From contig QVOM02000112.1 in the NCBI GenBank assembly GCA_003586115.2, forward strand, positions 103,553,174 through 103,617,173: a DNA stretch of 64,000 bases. The letters are read 5' to 3'. The stretch comes from Salvator merianae (taxonomy: Eukaryota > Chordata > Lepidosauria > Squamata > Teiidae). Under the pieces are notes generated by a model. The model was not told where the DNA came from. It searched no databases and saw nothing but the letters and a program-made list of their open reading frames with translations. Below are positions 28,901 to 43,900 of the stretch, in pieces; positions within the stretch are counted from its first letter, which is position 1, and each line of letters begins with the position of its first letter. Both the position numbers and the translations under genes were made by a program.

Positions 28901-31900
28901 GCTGGCCCTGAGGGGTACTGCCTGCTGCCAAATACAACAGAATTTGCTGGCAGGCAGTTTTAGGAAATCAAGCTGAAGATCAAGCTAACTATTCCTCACT
29001 CGTCCCTTCTTGCAGGAAAACTTGTTGGTTTAGATTTACCTTTTCCTTCCTTCCTTGACATACCCCACTGTAATCAAAATACTTTACCTAAGAAGGCACT
29101 TGCTTCCAGAGTCTCTACTTAAAGTGAAATAAAAGGCCAGTTATCTCCAATGATCCTGGATCTTCCTCTCATTCGGTCTCAGGTAGAAAACACATTTTTT
29201 GTACAAGGATCCTGAAAACTGGCTTTTGGTATCCTAAGCCTACAAAATCCAACCATCACTTACCTGGGGTTTAAGCTCCAGTGAACCTAATAGAACACGT
29301 ATCCACATGAATAGGCTGTAAATGTTAACTTTTCTATGCAGAATGGCAACTATTAGTTCATGCTGCTTATGCACCTTACATCTTTTTACTGGGGAGAGGG
29401 GGAGAGGACAGGCTCTTTCTTTTCCTATTTGGAGCTAGGTACACTTGAGTATCTGAACCATCTGGTATCACTGATCATTTTCTGCTGGTATTCTTAAATA
29501 AGACTCAGTTACTGTAAAGTGAAGACAACTGAGGTAAAACTAGGCTATCATGTGCCAATAAATGCTCCTCAGTCTAACCTACTTCACAAAGTTTTGTTAT
29601 GGTCAAATGGAGTATCTTAACCTTTTCAGAACAATGGTGGGATAAAAAGTGTCTAAATGAATAAATTTCAACAGTATTTTTTATCTAACACAGTAGCACC
29701 CAAGCAGCAGATTACAGTCTTCCTTTTTATTTTTGCACACAAGAACCACAGGTATATTCATTTATTTAAAATATTTATATGCCACTTTCCAGTAAAATAT
29801 AATCTTGAAAAAATTCATACAACTAAAATCATAATATTTATATAAAAACTTGACTGAAATCAAAGATGGGGGAAACAAATAAACATTCACTCTGAAAAAG
29901 GTCTGGGTAGAAAGATGAGTCTTCAATTGGTACTTAAACACCAGAAGTGTAGATCTCCTATGAATATCAGAGGAGAAACTATTCCAGAGAGTTGGTGCCA
30001 CCACAGAGAAGGCCTGACTGCGAGTAGCTGGGAGATGACATTCAGCAATCTTTGACACCCACACCAGGACCTTCCCTAAAGATCTTAATGATCTCACAGG
30101 TCTACTAAGAGAGGCAGGCAGCTAAGTAAGCTGCTCCCAAGCTATTAAGGGCCTTGTATGTCAAAGATAAAACCTTGAATATGAGCCAGTAGCTAACTGG
30201 CAATCAATGCAGGTGCTTAAGCACAGGTGTGATATGTGAACGACAAGAATCTGGACATTGCATTTTGCCCTAGTTGCAGCTTCTGGACCAGCTACAAGGG
30301 CAGCCCCACACATAGTGCATTACAATAATCTTAAATTTGAGGTTACCAGTGCATAGACAACTGTGGCTAAAAGCAGCACCCCCGAACTCCACACCTGTTC
30401 CTTTCAGGGAACACAACCTCATCTAGAACAGGCAAATTCCCAAGTACCCGAACATAAGAACAACCCAATCACAGAGTCTCTATCCTGTCAGGATTCAACT
30501 TTAGTTTACTGCCCTTCATCCAGCCCATCACTTCATTCAAGCACTGGTTCAGGACATACACTGTCTCTTCTGACTCAGATGTATTTTGGACGAAAAAGTT
30601 GCTCTTTTGCATCCACAACACACCTTCAGAATGAAATAAGAAAGCAGAAGAAAAGGGAAACTGCCAAACAATTGTCCTTCTATCCTGTTAGTGACCATTC
30701 AGCTGAGCTCTAGACTGGCAATGTACTTGCCCAACTAACTCTTTTTTTGCAATCCAGGATTGCCCTGTAGACTGAATTAAGTCTAGCAGTTCTAAATGAA
30801 ACTGCAGCTGCCTCAAAATGCTATCATGCTATTAAAGAACAAAAAGAAAAGAATATTACTTGGGAGAATAAAATATGTATGTGTATGTTTCTTAGCATTC
30901 AAATATGATTAAAATATCCATAGGCATGTCAATCCCATTTTATTACAATTTGCTCCAAATTCAACAGTTCTATGTGCATGGGAGATATGCTTATTTTTTA
31001 AATAGACTAGAGATCTTTTTTTCTACAAAGACAGCAGCAGAATACCATATAAATTTACATTAATACATTACATCTACGAATTGAATTTCACACTGAAATG
31101 CTAATTCAAAAAACATGTAGATGCCTGAACACACCTAGCCAAAGAAAAATAAGCACGTATCTTTCGAAACAGAAAGTCTCGTGATTCAACCTACCATGTA
31201 TTAATTGTCTTGATGTGACTGTGCATACAATTAAGAGGCAACAGATTCTGAAGGAGTAATTTGTAAAATGACCTCTTAGGGTAGGGATTCAGGGACGATG
31301 TACCCTATCTAAAGCTCAGATACTTAGCCATTAAACAGTAGTTGCTTCCCTCTGATGTTCATACTTGTAAACAGCTGCTTATCCAAGGGATAAACAGAAG
31401 ACATCTTATAAGATAATACTGACTACAAAGGCATCCCAAGGAGGAGAAATGAGCCCACCTCTCCCTTGCTCAAGTCTCTCATGCTACTTTTTGTTCAAGA
31501 GAACCTAGCTTTGCAGGATCAATTTCTATGTGTAACTGTTCTGCCCTGCACATTCCATTTCAAACATCAACTAATATTCTAGAAGTAACCACACAAAGCA
31601 AAGTGGTGGTCTTCTTTAGGGCACAATGACACCTATGTTTTAATCCACCTTCGATCCATCTGGAGACTGTAGCAACACATTAGCAAAGGGACCAAAGATG
31701 GATCAAAAACTTTGGTATAATTGTGCCCTTACTATATACTACACCCTATCATCTAATATCTGTTCCTAAAGGACACAACTGTTCAAAATGAACTGTAAGA
31801 AAAGGCTAGGTAACATGGGGCAACAACTCTATAATGCAAGATAACAACTTCATAGATTTTGAACAACAGGAGCACAGGAAAATACTTCATATTCTGAGGA

Positions 31901-34900
31901 CCCCTTCTCACAGCAAACAAAATAATAGTGGAAAATCTGTGTGTTGCCTGTTATCATAGCAGACTGAAAATGGGGGAGGGGGTCAACATGAAAAAAAAAA
32001 ACACCTTCATTCCCTCACACAAGAAACTACTAAGGAAAACAGAACTCTTCCTTCTCAAATTTAGGTCTCTATAGGATAAAATACAGTACAAATACATTTG
32101 CCATATTTTTAAAAAAATAAACTTTATCCTACTATTCTTGCCCAGACAAGCAACTTGTAACACCAGATGCGCAATGCAAAATCCACAAAATGCCATTAAG
32201 ATATTATCTTAACTGCCTTTTGTCAGAGTTAGGTCAACAAGGTAATCTTGTTAAAGGCATTTTGAACCAATTGTTTACATAGTTCTGTAGAGGTATGGAT
32301 TTCAACTTTCAGATCCTGCCAGCAAGTTAATAGTTAAGCAATAAAGGGATCAGACATTTATGTTACCAATAATGGAAAAAGGAAGGAAGCCATATCACCT
32401 TTGTCTATCTCTACATGTGAGGAAATGGATGACACTGGGAATCCAGAGGGCATTTATGCCACGCACAACTGCTCACGTTGTGCTTTCCACTTGTCCTTGG
32501 GAGCTGGAAAACGGGCCCGGCCGAAAGAGCTCTGTGGGTGTATTTACACCATGCAGTGCATCACCTTGGCTGTCTCCTAAGAGATCCCATCCCCTTGCTC
32601 AGGTAACAAGATTTTCCCTACCCCAAGTCACTGAGGTAGAGGGCAGCCATGGCCTTTTGTAGGCAGCCACAGAAGCCACTGCCCACAGGTCACAAGCTCA
32701 GCTGGTGCCTAAGATCAGGTTCCAACATACAGACATTCACCCAAGTGTAAACTCTATTATATCTATATAGATATTCTGTGGTATCAGAACATTAGATCTT
32801 GAAACTCTTTAAGATTTGGGAAGATACACATTGCAAGGTCTTAAGATAATCAAATATTGATAATAATTAAGAGCACTAGAACTGTCATCTCCTTATGTAG
32901 CAACTATGGCTATTAATTACAGATAAGGAAGCTATTTTCTGGTGAACAGAAAGCACAGTAGCTGTCACAAAATGACATTCGACAGCAAAAATGAAAAAAC
33001 TCCAAATTGCAGTCAGAAGGTTAAGTGCAATTATTGATTTGTCAGCTATTTCCAGTAACTACATATGCACACACAGGAGACTTGTAATTTCCATGTAAAA
33101 GAGTGGAATGGATCTATGATATGCTACATTCCACAAACTTATATATTGATGTATATTTGTTACAGGATGTGCACAAGTCGCTATCAGCAATTCACTCAGG
33201 TACATGGCTTGACCTGGCAAACAGCTTGGGAAGGTGGAAATTCCAGTTCAATTTGTCAAATTGCCCCTTAAACTGAACCTCCAATTATGTTAAGCATGGT
33301 TTCCATCCATCCTCTGCAGGAGTAGGAGAATCTCCATTGTATGTCTGGTAGATGAATGCCAACATGTAAGGAGAAGGAGGGTGCTAGTTGAGTTACCTAT
33401 GATACAGGTTTTGTGCCCATCAAACTGGAGGGTTTAGGCATGCATAAATCTTCCTGCTCCCAACACCCTTCTCCAGACCTAACTCTAGGGTAAATGAGAT
33501 CTTGGGCCCAAGGTGCACCAACCACAAGGCAAGGATGGTGGTTCAGGTTTCTGTACTCTCCAATGCATACCAGTTGTGCTGACCCCACTGATAAGCCTTC
33601 CATGATCAGGAACATTTCCTCAGTATGCTTGCCCCCCCCCCCAGCCCATGTACTGCCCTGGGCAGTGTGCAGTAGTTGGTACTCAATTCAATCCAGCCCT
33701 TCCCTGCTAAGGAGGAGTTAGCATCTCCTATCACCAAAACCTGCACTACTAAGCTAGTCCAAAACGAAACTGACTTAGATCAGTGTGGATCTGAACACTG
33801 CCTGACCCACTCACTCATTTATTAACATTTAGAACTATAGTGTGTGGATATATCACATTATATAAATTTCCAACAGTTTTAGTTATACTAGCTAATTTTC
33901 TAATGTGCTACAGCTTAGACTGGTTTCTCATATAAGCAAAGGAATCACATACCTCAATACGCTGAGATAAAACATATACGTAAACTCAGATTTAAGTAAA
34001 TCTTCAACGAGCACTATTCTTTTTCGACACCAGAAAATGGAAAATACAACAATCTGTTACTTACAGAAAATGTTACAAGGCTCTGAAAAGGAACTAGCGT
34101 ATAGAACTGACATATCTACTCTCCAACAAAACTTCAGATGGTTTGGAATTTATTCTAATTTCTCTCTGTGATGTCTTTATATTTCTTGTTCTTCCATTAT
34201 TACAGAAAATCTGAAAACACGTTTAAAGCATAGGTTTTTTTGTGAACACTGCCAATTTTTGCCTGTTGCTACTCAACTGCACCTGTTTGGTCTGCCCAGG
34301 ATAGACCTGGGAAGTATCCCAGAGCACAGCTGGCCAAACACTACATGAAAACTGCTGCTTATAATACTTTCCCCCAAGCCAACCATGAGTGAGCAGCCAA
34401 GTCTTGTCTTTGGCTCACACTTAGTGTCTAGGTTTTGTTTTTGTTCTGGTTCTAATGCAATTAACACACATAAGAAATTCCAGAGCTTGTTTCCAGGATC
34501 TGGGAAGGCAATAACATCACAGATGCCTTGAGACTCATCTGTTGTTCCAGGTCTCCCCAACCTGAATAATTGGCCCATTTTTTTCCTGCTGCATTTGTTT
34601 CTTCCTTATGCTCTGTTCACCCCTGTTAAAATTTTGAATGCACACTTGTGTTTTTAATGAGTTGTTTTATCTTGTACACCATTCTGAAATTTTCTTAATG
34701 TAATGAAGTAGGATATGAATGTCAGAATTAAATGATTAAATAAATAGATGGATGTAATGGGGGGGGAGGAGCTCTTAAGTTTCTCTGCTCATTTCACAAT
34801 TTTTATACCCACATTAAGACATTAGCTCACCACCTACCACTACTATAAATAATATCATTTTGGCACAATAAGCTTGATTTCTTAACTAGTAAGATGTCAA

Positions 34901-37900
34901 GTTCCAAGAGGAAATACTCTTTAAACTGTTAGGTATGCTGTTCTGACAAAATATCCACATAGCCTATAAAGTAACTTGGGGCTTCTGAACATCAGCACAT
35001 TTATTTATTCACAGTGGGTTATAATAAAACCGGTATAGAAATAGATGAAATAAAAGTTAGCAAAATAATTTAACTGAAACAATGACAGTGCCTGCATTGG
35101 GGGGCATGCAGCTCCCCCAACCAAAGGACAGGGTAAAAATGTGCATCTTCATTAAACATATGAATATATACAATGAGTGTGCCTGACACACTTTGGGGGG
35201 GAGACTATTCCATAACTTGGGGGCTATCACCAAGAAGGCCCTCCGATGTGTCCCCACCACCTTAACTGCTAAAGGAGGTGGCACTGCCAAGAGGGCCTGA
35301 CTGTCAGATCTTAGGGCATAGGAAGAGCTACACAGGAGGAGGCATTCCTTTAGGTATATGGGGCCCAACTGTTTAGGTCCTTACAATGTTAGTACCTTGA
35401 ATTGGGCACGGTAGCAAATAGGCAGCCAGTGCAGTTCTTCTAGGACTGGTGTGATGTTTACTTCTTAACTGTATTCAGGACAGCCACATAAAGTGTATTA
35501 CAATAGCCCAGACTGGAAGTTACCAGATCATGGTCCACTGCAGCCAGATTGTCTCTGTCTACAAAGGGCCACCGATGGCAAGCCAGTCATGACTGGAAAT
35601 AGGTGCACATTGTTTTTGATTTACTTGCAAAAATAAAGTTTAAAAAATTATTACAAAATTAGTACTTAGCATTGATCTCTGTTACAAGCAACAGGAGGTT
35701 TAATTATTGAAACTATTATTATTAAACTATGGTTCTTCTTTTGGCATTAACGAAGTTGAACCTTTAAGTACTTATGGATTGCTACTGATCATGACATTAG
35801 TTACAGACACCTGTAAACATATTCTTACAGTGACATTGCCATATATGAATGGTTCAGATCAAAATCCCCAAAACATTATACCCAAGAGCCTAAGATATAT
35901 TTTATAAAAGAAACTAAATATACAATCTTTATATTATAAAGTCTACTAATAGAAAATTTGGTGGTGAAGGATATTTACTGAATTAAGTACAAAAGATAAT
36001 AACTATGGAGAAAATTGTGACAATTCTGAAACTGTCCAGTGTCATCGTTAATCTAAAAATAACTTACTACAGTATACCTGTTTGTAAAGCCTGAAGACAA
36101 TATGGGGAATTATTCTCCTTAAATTTAAAAGGTATGATTCTGAACATCTTACTGGAGATAATCTCATTACTACCATTTTACAATACTATACTACAATATG
36201 GTAAATAATCCCTTGGATTTTTGTGAAGAATAAAGTATTTGAGGAAGATTCGCATAAGCAACGGCAAGGCATTAGATAACAGAATTATAATAGTTGCCCA
36301 AAAGTCTTCATTATACATCACCATCTACTAATAAATGCAGTTAGTGTGCATTATAATTGGTACATTTTATTAAATAATCTCTAGACCTTTTCAAAATATA
36401 AAACAAGAAAGTAAGAAAGATATGGATGATACACCACTTACACTAGTAAATAAACTTTATATAAATAATAAGAATCAATATGAATTTAATAAGTGGTTCT
36501 TCTGTTATTTATTTAGACATAGTAACTTGGAAACATTAGCAATACCTACTTTTCTTCTTTGAGATAAGCTAAGGGCAGCAAAATCATTAAACAACGATGA
36601 ACCAGGTGAACTTAGGGAATCTGCAAAAAATAAAAAATAAGATTATAGAAACATACATAGATGTGTATCTCAATACTTCAACTTTTTTAAAAACAATCAC
36701 ATATCAAATTAAATGTTTCGTTTAAAAAATATATTAAGCGCAAGATCCCAAAAACTGCTTTAGGCATGTTTAAAGGCTTTTGCATGCTCAGTGGAATTTA
36801 ATGTTTCTCCTAATGGGATCCTGTGCCCTAATAAACTGTGAAGTTTCCTAGCTTTCTTTAGATTTTAGATAGCAAATTGATAAAGCAGCACATCTAAACC
36901 TTCTCTCTTGTGTTTCTAAGGGAGAAAGGGAGGCTTGCAACAATCCAAAGCAATTATTGAATCCTAAATAATAATAATAATTATAATTATTATATTACTT
37001 GAAGAGTAAAGTATGAAAAAGAAGCAAAAAAAGTAATACAGGGTATCACCAACAACTGAAAACAAAAGCTACCAGAGTGGTGTTGATAGCCACTAGCCTG
37101 AATGGTTTTAAGAAACGGTTGTAACAAATTCATGGAGGACAGGTATAGAATGGATGCTTAGGTACCATCCCTGGGTTGGCAGGACAGACAGGATGCCTCT
37201 GAAGGCACTTGCAGGAAGTCAAAAACAGGTGAGGGATTCTCCCTTGTCTTCTGTTTGAGAATGCCCAGAAGCAAATGATAGGCCACTGTGCAAGACAGGA
37301 TGCTGGATTACATGGACTGTGGCCTGATCCAGCAGGGCTTCTATATTCTTACATTCTTAAAAGCCGAGGCCATTTGCAGAAAGAAGCAGGTTAAATTCAA
37401 AATATGGATCTTAATACATTGCAGTACAGTTAATGAACAACAACATAAACGTTTTTGTAATAAAAAATTAATACAACTTCTTTTTTTTAACTCACCATGG
37501 CCTGCATATGACTTGGCACTGTCATTCAGAAGGCTAGGGGAACTGCTGCTGTTTGTCATCCTCTGCAGAAAGTAGAAAAAAACTGTATAGGCAATCTAAC
37601 AAAACAGCAAGAAAATACCACAGTTCTACCTCTGCAGAGGAAGCAGCAGTCTTCTCTGATGTAAACCACCACCCAATCCAAGCTGCATATACCAAAAATC
37701 ATCTACAGCAGCCATGCTGATGGCATAGGTTTGTTGGTATCTCCACCAGACCACCTCTAAGAGTACAGAACTCAGATGAGGATGATTTCCCACCACTATG
37801 CACCCATCCCATCAGTTCTCACTTCCAATATACCAGCAACAGCAAAGATTACTGCCAGCAGTGAAGTGGGAGAGGCAGTACTCTTTCTGAATCGCAGGCT

Positions 37901-40900
37901 TCTAGCACACAAAATGTCTACACTGGCTGCAGTAGCAGGACTGTGGTGAAGGTCCCATGGCCACAGATCTCTATAGCCCAACATCACCCCATCAACAGCA
38001 TGCAGATCAGACAGGCTAGACCGAGCTCTAATGTCTTTGTTGTTGTTATTCTGGTTGAAGAACCCAGTGTCCATAGCTCATAAGTGCACAAACTGAAAAA
38101 TATTACCTACTTCTAGGTCACCATTTTAAACATAGTTCAGCTGTCAATGAAAGATAGCAAACACTGAAAGAACAGAGGCTTAAATGGCCGTGTTCCCTTA
38201 TCCAAAAGCTTAGGTTCAAAGTGGAACTATGTGAGACTGCAAACATTATTTTTAAATTAATCTGTTAATAAAGATGAATGATAAAGACACATTTACTAAA
38301 GAGATATTCTGCAGTGGAGAGTGCCCTTCATGTAGGAATCTACTTGAAGGAATTGTCTTGAATCTGGGGGGCACCCATTTCCATCAGGTTTTTAAATTCA
38401 AAGATATGTTACTTTACAAGCCAGTGAAGGACAAAAATCTGAAACCATTAAATGAACACTGAAATCTTCCCTTCCATGTAAAGATAAGCTCTAATATAGA
38501 AACCTTTTAAAAATCACCACAGCTCAGTCCAGCCCAAGTGAGATTATCCCTATAACCCAAACATTTGAAGTTAATAACATTAATACTAAAAAAAAAAAGT
38601 GCTAGAATTTACCACCATCTACTTTTTAGCTTTTCTGAACAGCTAAATGTCTTCTATTCAAAAAAGAAAGGCATATTTTTGCTTTATCCTAACTTGAATA
38701 TCAGACTTCTTTTAAAAATTGAAAATCTACTACAATTCCAAAAGTATCATAGTTGTTCACCAACCCAAAGCTTGCTTGGAGAATTCAAATTTCTAATCAC
38801 AAGGCAAAATTTAGGTATCTAATTTTCAGTAACTGTTTACTTCCATTAAAATAACAAGAGGCTTGAAGTGAAAACTTACTAGGTTTCTCACATTTATAAG
38901 CCCTTTTTTATGAGAGAAGAGAAAATGAAACAATTTAAACTTAAACCACTCAAGAAAAATCAAGAACCCTGCAATTCATCATCACTTCTTTAAACAGAAA
39001 GCAGTAAAGAAATTAGAATGATCACTCTATAATAAAAGGGTGATTGATATATTTGAGGTGCTCCCTGCCTAGTATCTGAGAGATGACTTTCTATGAAGCA
39101 TCTCATCCAATGTTTAAAAATGGGCTACATAAGTTGGACCTGGAATTTAACAAAAAGTTCCATATTTTAAGACTAAGAACCATATAAATAAGATTGTTCC
39201 AATCTTAGTTTATCCTACTATTCAGACTATAGAACTGAACATACAAACCCTTTTCTTAACTTCTACATAGACACCACTTGGTTCCATGCTCATTCTTCTG
39301 ACTTTATCTGGTTCAGGATTCAACACACTGTTGCTATGGATTCCAGTAGGTCATAATGGCCTATTTAAACTTCATACTAAAGGCAATAAAACTCAAATAG
39401 CCATTATTCAGAACTTATACTCAGAACAGGAGATCTACCATCATATTCATTGGCATTCCTTCACTTCACTAACTTCCTAAATATATGGCTGTCAGTAACA
39501 GTTTCATTCAAAAAAGCACTATTATAACCCTTTCAAATCATCCACTCTTGCATACAGTTCTATAATTCTATGTGGATATACAGTGCCAAATAGCAGATAT
39601 ATTCTTCCTTCAGTTTAAATAGTGGATTTGAAGATGTGTAGTAACTGCCTTTTGAATATGAAGAACTGAGTCAAACAGCAGCTGCAAGAAATTTAAAAAA
39701 TCTATAACTGGCAAAAGTGAGTCACTGCACAGTGCACATGCAATGCAACCACACTGCTGGTCTTCCAACTAAAGGCTAAGTTAGTTTGTCCACCCAACAA
39801 AACCACACATCATACTAGTAGCGGCGAGTGGGGATGAGCACAGCTGGAAACCCCTCCTCTGCTGAAAGCTATTTGGTCAGTTTCCTTTGAAGTCCATGAG
39901 GCAGGTGGTAAGCATATTTCCAAAAAAACAGCTTCCAAACTGGCTTTCAGCAGAGAGGGGGGCTTTTACCTGCACTCACCCATGCTGGCTGCCACTGCAT
40001 CACATATAAGTAGCCTTCTCACTGGAAAAAATTGAAAACAGCCATCAAATTGTCAGCTGATTAAAGACAAATTAGCTTGGTGGATTGCCGCGATTCTCTG
40101 AGCGTGCTCTCTTTTCTGTAGACCTTTTGCCACCAACTAAGGAGCATCGTTAGTGTGAGTATTCTTCTTTGGTTGAGGCCCACTCAAGGTAAATTGACAG
40201 CATATATTTAATATTTGAGGGAGAAATCTAAAGGAATCAGTCCAGGAATGGACACTATTAGTAGAATGATTTTCTGCACTCATCTGTAGAAAAAAAGTAT
40301 CTGTAGGAAACATTAGATATCATCTTTAATAAGGGCTGCCCAGAGGGGAAGATACGGGGACAAGAGGGGGCATGATCTCAGGGGGGCATACTGAAGGAGA
40401 TGTTGATACAACATTTTTCAAACTCATCTCCCAAGGAGAGGTGGGCCTGAGATCAAAATCTGACAGGGGCCCCATAATTCTTATAGGCAAACCTGCCTCC
40501 TCACAGGTCTACAAAATTTTTTTTTTTTTCAGGTGCCAAGGTTTTTTGAATGGATTTAGGGTATTTTGAGGATGCTGAATTCAAAACTCCCATTACTTTT
40601 GCTGAATTGGTTCTAGTTTTCAGATAATCATCCATGAAAATATTGCATTCCCCAATGCGACTTGTGTATGATTGAAGAAGAAGAAGAACTTGGTTTTTAT
40701 ACCCCGCTTTTCTCGGCCAAAGCTGACTCAAAGCGGCTTACAAGGTTATTTTTTGTCCGAAGGCTTACATCTATCTTCCACATCACACAATGTGATGCTC
40801 CCTATTTATCTACTTGCAATTACTTGCTTTCGAACAGCTAGGTTGACTGGAGCTAGAGGCCAGTAGAGGGCGCTCATCCCCTCTACACGGCAGACAGGGG

Positions 40901-43900
40901 CCTCAACTCCGATCCTCCTATTGAAAGACCAGTGCCTTAGCCTTCTGCGCCACCATGCCTCCAAATAACAAATGCAATAGCTTTTGGTCTGTGTTTTGAC
41001 TCTTTAACAGAGTCTTAGTTAATGAAATATCCCATATAATTATTTTGTATTGCAATTTGTAGGCCTACAATGCTGGCAGGTCTGAATGCTTTCCAAATGT
41101 GTTGCATTAATTAATTAACTATTAAATATCTCAGAAACTAGAGCCAATCTGGCAAAACCGAAGTCATATTCATAATCAGCACCATAAACTTAATATAAAA
41201 CCATTGAGACATCGTTGGCACCAAAATCACTGTATACCAGTGATCAGTCACACTAAGATAGGATGCAGCACACAGCATTAGGAGCAAATTTTTCTGCCAC
41301 ATGAAAACCTCACTAATCTGGACAACACAAAGGACAAAAATGAAGTAGGCACACTGCTGGAGTGGGCAAAGATAGAGATCCAAGCAGTTCTTTCTTCAGA
41401 CTGAACACTAAATAAGTAAGGATGGCTTATCATTGTCTCTTGACTAGCTGCATGTCTTCACACATGTGCATTCAAAACTGAGAACTGGTCGTGCCTTAGT
41501 GCAAGCAGCCCCTAGAAAGCAGGCAGAGGAAAAGTGTTATCCTCAGAAGATCAGCAACTCAAATCATATAAGAATAAGCTTTACGAGGAAAGAACCAACA
41601 CAGCATCTTATCAACAGCTACTTTTACTATTATTTTCTATTACCGAAGGTGGCATAGTTCCCTGCAGCATATGAACCCAACCTGGGACAGGTCTTGGATG
41701 TATTTAATCACTTAGGCAAATTCAAAATTTTAACTCATCATTCAAAACAACCTTCTGAAAGTTGAGCCTGTGCACACAGCGATGAACTTAAGGCTAAAAG
41801 TACCCAAACATGCTGCCTTAAGACACAGCAGATTGGCCAGGACAGCAGCAAAAACCAATCAGCATAAATCTACTTCCAAGGTAAGACCAACTCTAGATCT
41901 GTCAATCTCATCGATGCTGTAAATCAGTATCAGAGCTACTGTCAGAGCATACCCTAGAGACTCTGGCTGCATTCACACACAGCAAAAAACATGGTCTCAT
42001 CCCACCTCAAATCCACCTTTATTAGCCTAGAATACCCACAGGAGACTAGAGGGGCAGATTGGTTTGTGAACGATCCCATCAGTGAACCAAGTCACTAAGC
42101 TACCTCAGAAGTGCTTATTTTTACTCCATTTGAATGTAGCCTAAGTCACAGAAGTGTTACTATGAACATGCACTGGAAAGGAGACACCTGACAGAAAAGC
42201 AAAAAAACCAAACAAACACCCTAAAACAAAAGATGAACAGCTTTCTGGATGAAACAAAATCAGAATCTGCACAATGACAGCTTTAAAATCCTGTTTGAAT
42301 ATTAGCAGAGAGAAAAAGAAAAGCAATTCAGCTTTAGTTAAATGGATGACCAAAATTATTTTAATTACTTGCAGGATTAGTTGGTACAAATTCTGCAACT
42401 TATTTTTTTTCTCACTGAGATCCAGTATTTTCCTTTGTCTCTTCATATCAACTTAGTATTCAATTCTAACAGAATTTGAACATTTCTTTCTGAGAATTTC
42501 GTGGTCTCTTCTTCAGCGTATGCCCACATTAGCTCTCCTCACATTTCATTTCAGCTTTGCCTGCCATTGCCCCATAACAATTTGCATATGTGAATGTTTT
42601 GCTTTGACCATGTTGTGTTTTGTGTGCTTCTTGTATGCAAACTGTCCTCCACTAGAACTACAGGATTATTTCTTCAAAGAGTTTCACTATTCTACATGCT
42701 TGAATACAAAAGAAAGCCAGCACCCCCACTTAACTTTTGTTGAAATAAACTGGATAACATACTGATGAGTTTATTGCAGTTGTATTCTACATTTAATTCC
42801 TCAAAGGCTGCCAGACAAGCAAAACAAGATCAAAATCAAGAATAAAATCACCTGTTCAATTAAAAAAAAATGCATCAAAAGCAGAAAAAAAAAAATCAAA
42901 CCAAACAGTTACCAAAAACAAATGCTGAGCTGAAGAGATCAGGTTTTAGACTCTTATTAAACACTATCTCTGTCAATTGCATTTTCAGTTCTAGGCACAG
43001 AAACCTGAGGCAGAATGTCATCACAGAAAAAGTTCTACATGCTGCTAGTCCCATAGCGTCAGTGCAGGGATCATTAAAAGACACTTACTAGCCGTTCTTA
43101 GCATGAAAGATGGTAGATATAAGGAAAGGTGTTCAATCAGATCAGGCTTGTGTCGAACTTCAGTTCAGTTGGTTTGGATGTTGCAGAAAGAGTAGACTGT
43201 TGGGTGGTTCCCACCACAAGCCCAGACTCTATTCAATAGCAAGATCCAGGTTAAATACAGTTGGATCCCAAGGAAATTAAGCAGGGTTAAGAATACGGTA
43301 GTGATTCAAATAGAAAGTTATCAGAGCATGCCTAATTCTCTCTTCAGTGTCCATATCTACCTCCGGTTTTAGACATTACTTTTTTTCAACAAAAAGTTAT
43401 TTTGTGGAGTTTACTGGGCACCAGAATGTATGTTCAACAAAGCCTTAATTAAGTGTAGAGATGTGATGAAACTGATGTTCAATTTAAGCGTATGTTTTGC
43501 CATGTTTAAAATTGTTTCTTTTTGGCATGGAGTTATCAGACATACAAATTACACACTAGGACAGCCCTTTTTGCCAAAAATGTTATTCCAAAGCACCAGA
43601 AAGATCAGCACACTGACCCAATAAAACAATGGTCTCAAGACCTACTTACTCTTTCGTTATTTGAATATGTAACATATAAACAATTTTGTATGGACTTTTC
43701 TCATATTGTATGCTCCAGGGTTTTTATGTTTTGTTTTAACTTTCTCCTATTTTAATTGCTTTATTTTTTTTCTCTATTTTAATTGATCTTATTATCCTGT
43801 TTTATCTGCTTATTGTTCATCATCCTGAGACTTCGGTGAAGGGTAATATAAATATCTAGAAATACAAAATACAAACGCAACTCATTAATATCTTTATTAC

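Larger units (their letters stand above)
26602..36549. other. PAN3 intron 4
   Basis: 9,948 bases. Carries an inverted-repeat element at 27172-27547, an L2-like LINE at 29755-30710, a small palindromic element at 31616-31732, an L2-type tail at 34590-34745 and a second L2-like LINE at about 35000-35610. No exon was seen in the remainder. Confidence 0.65.
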
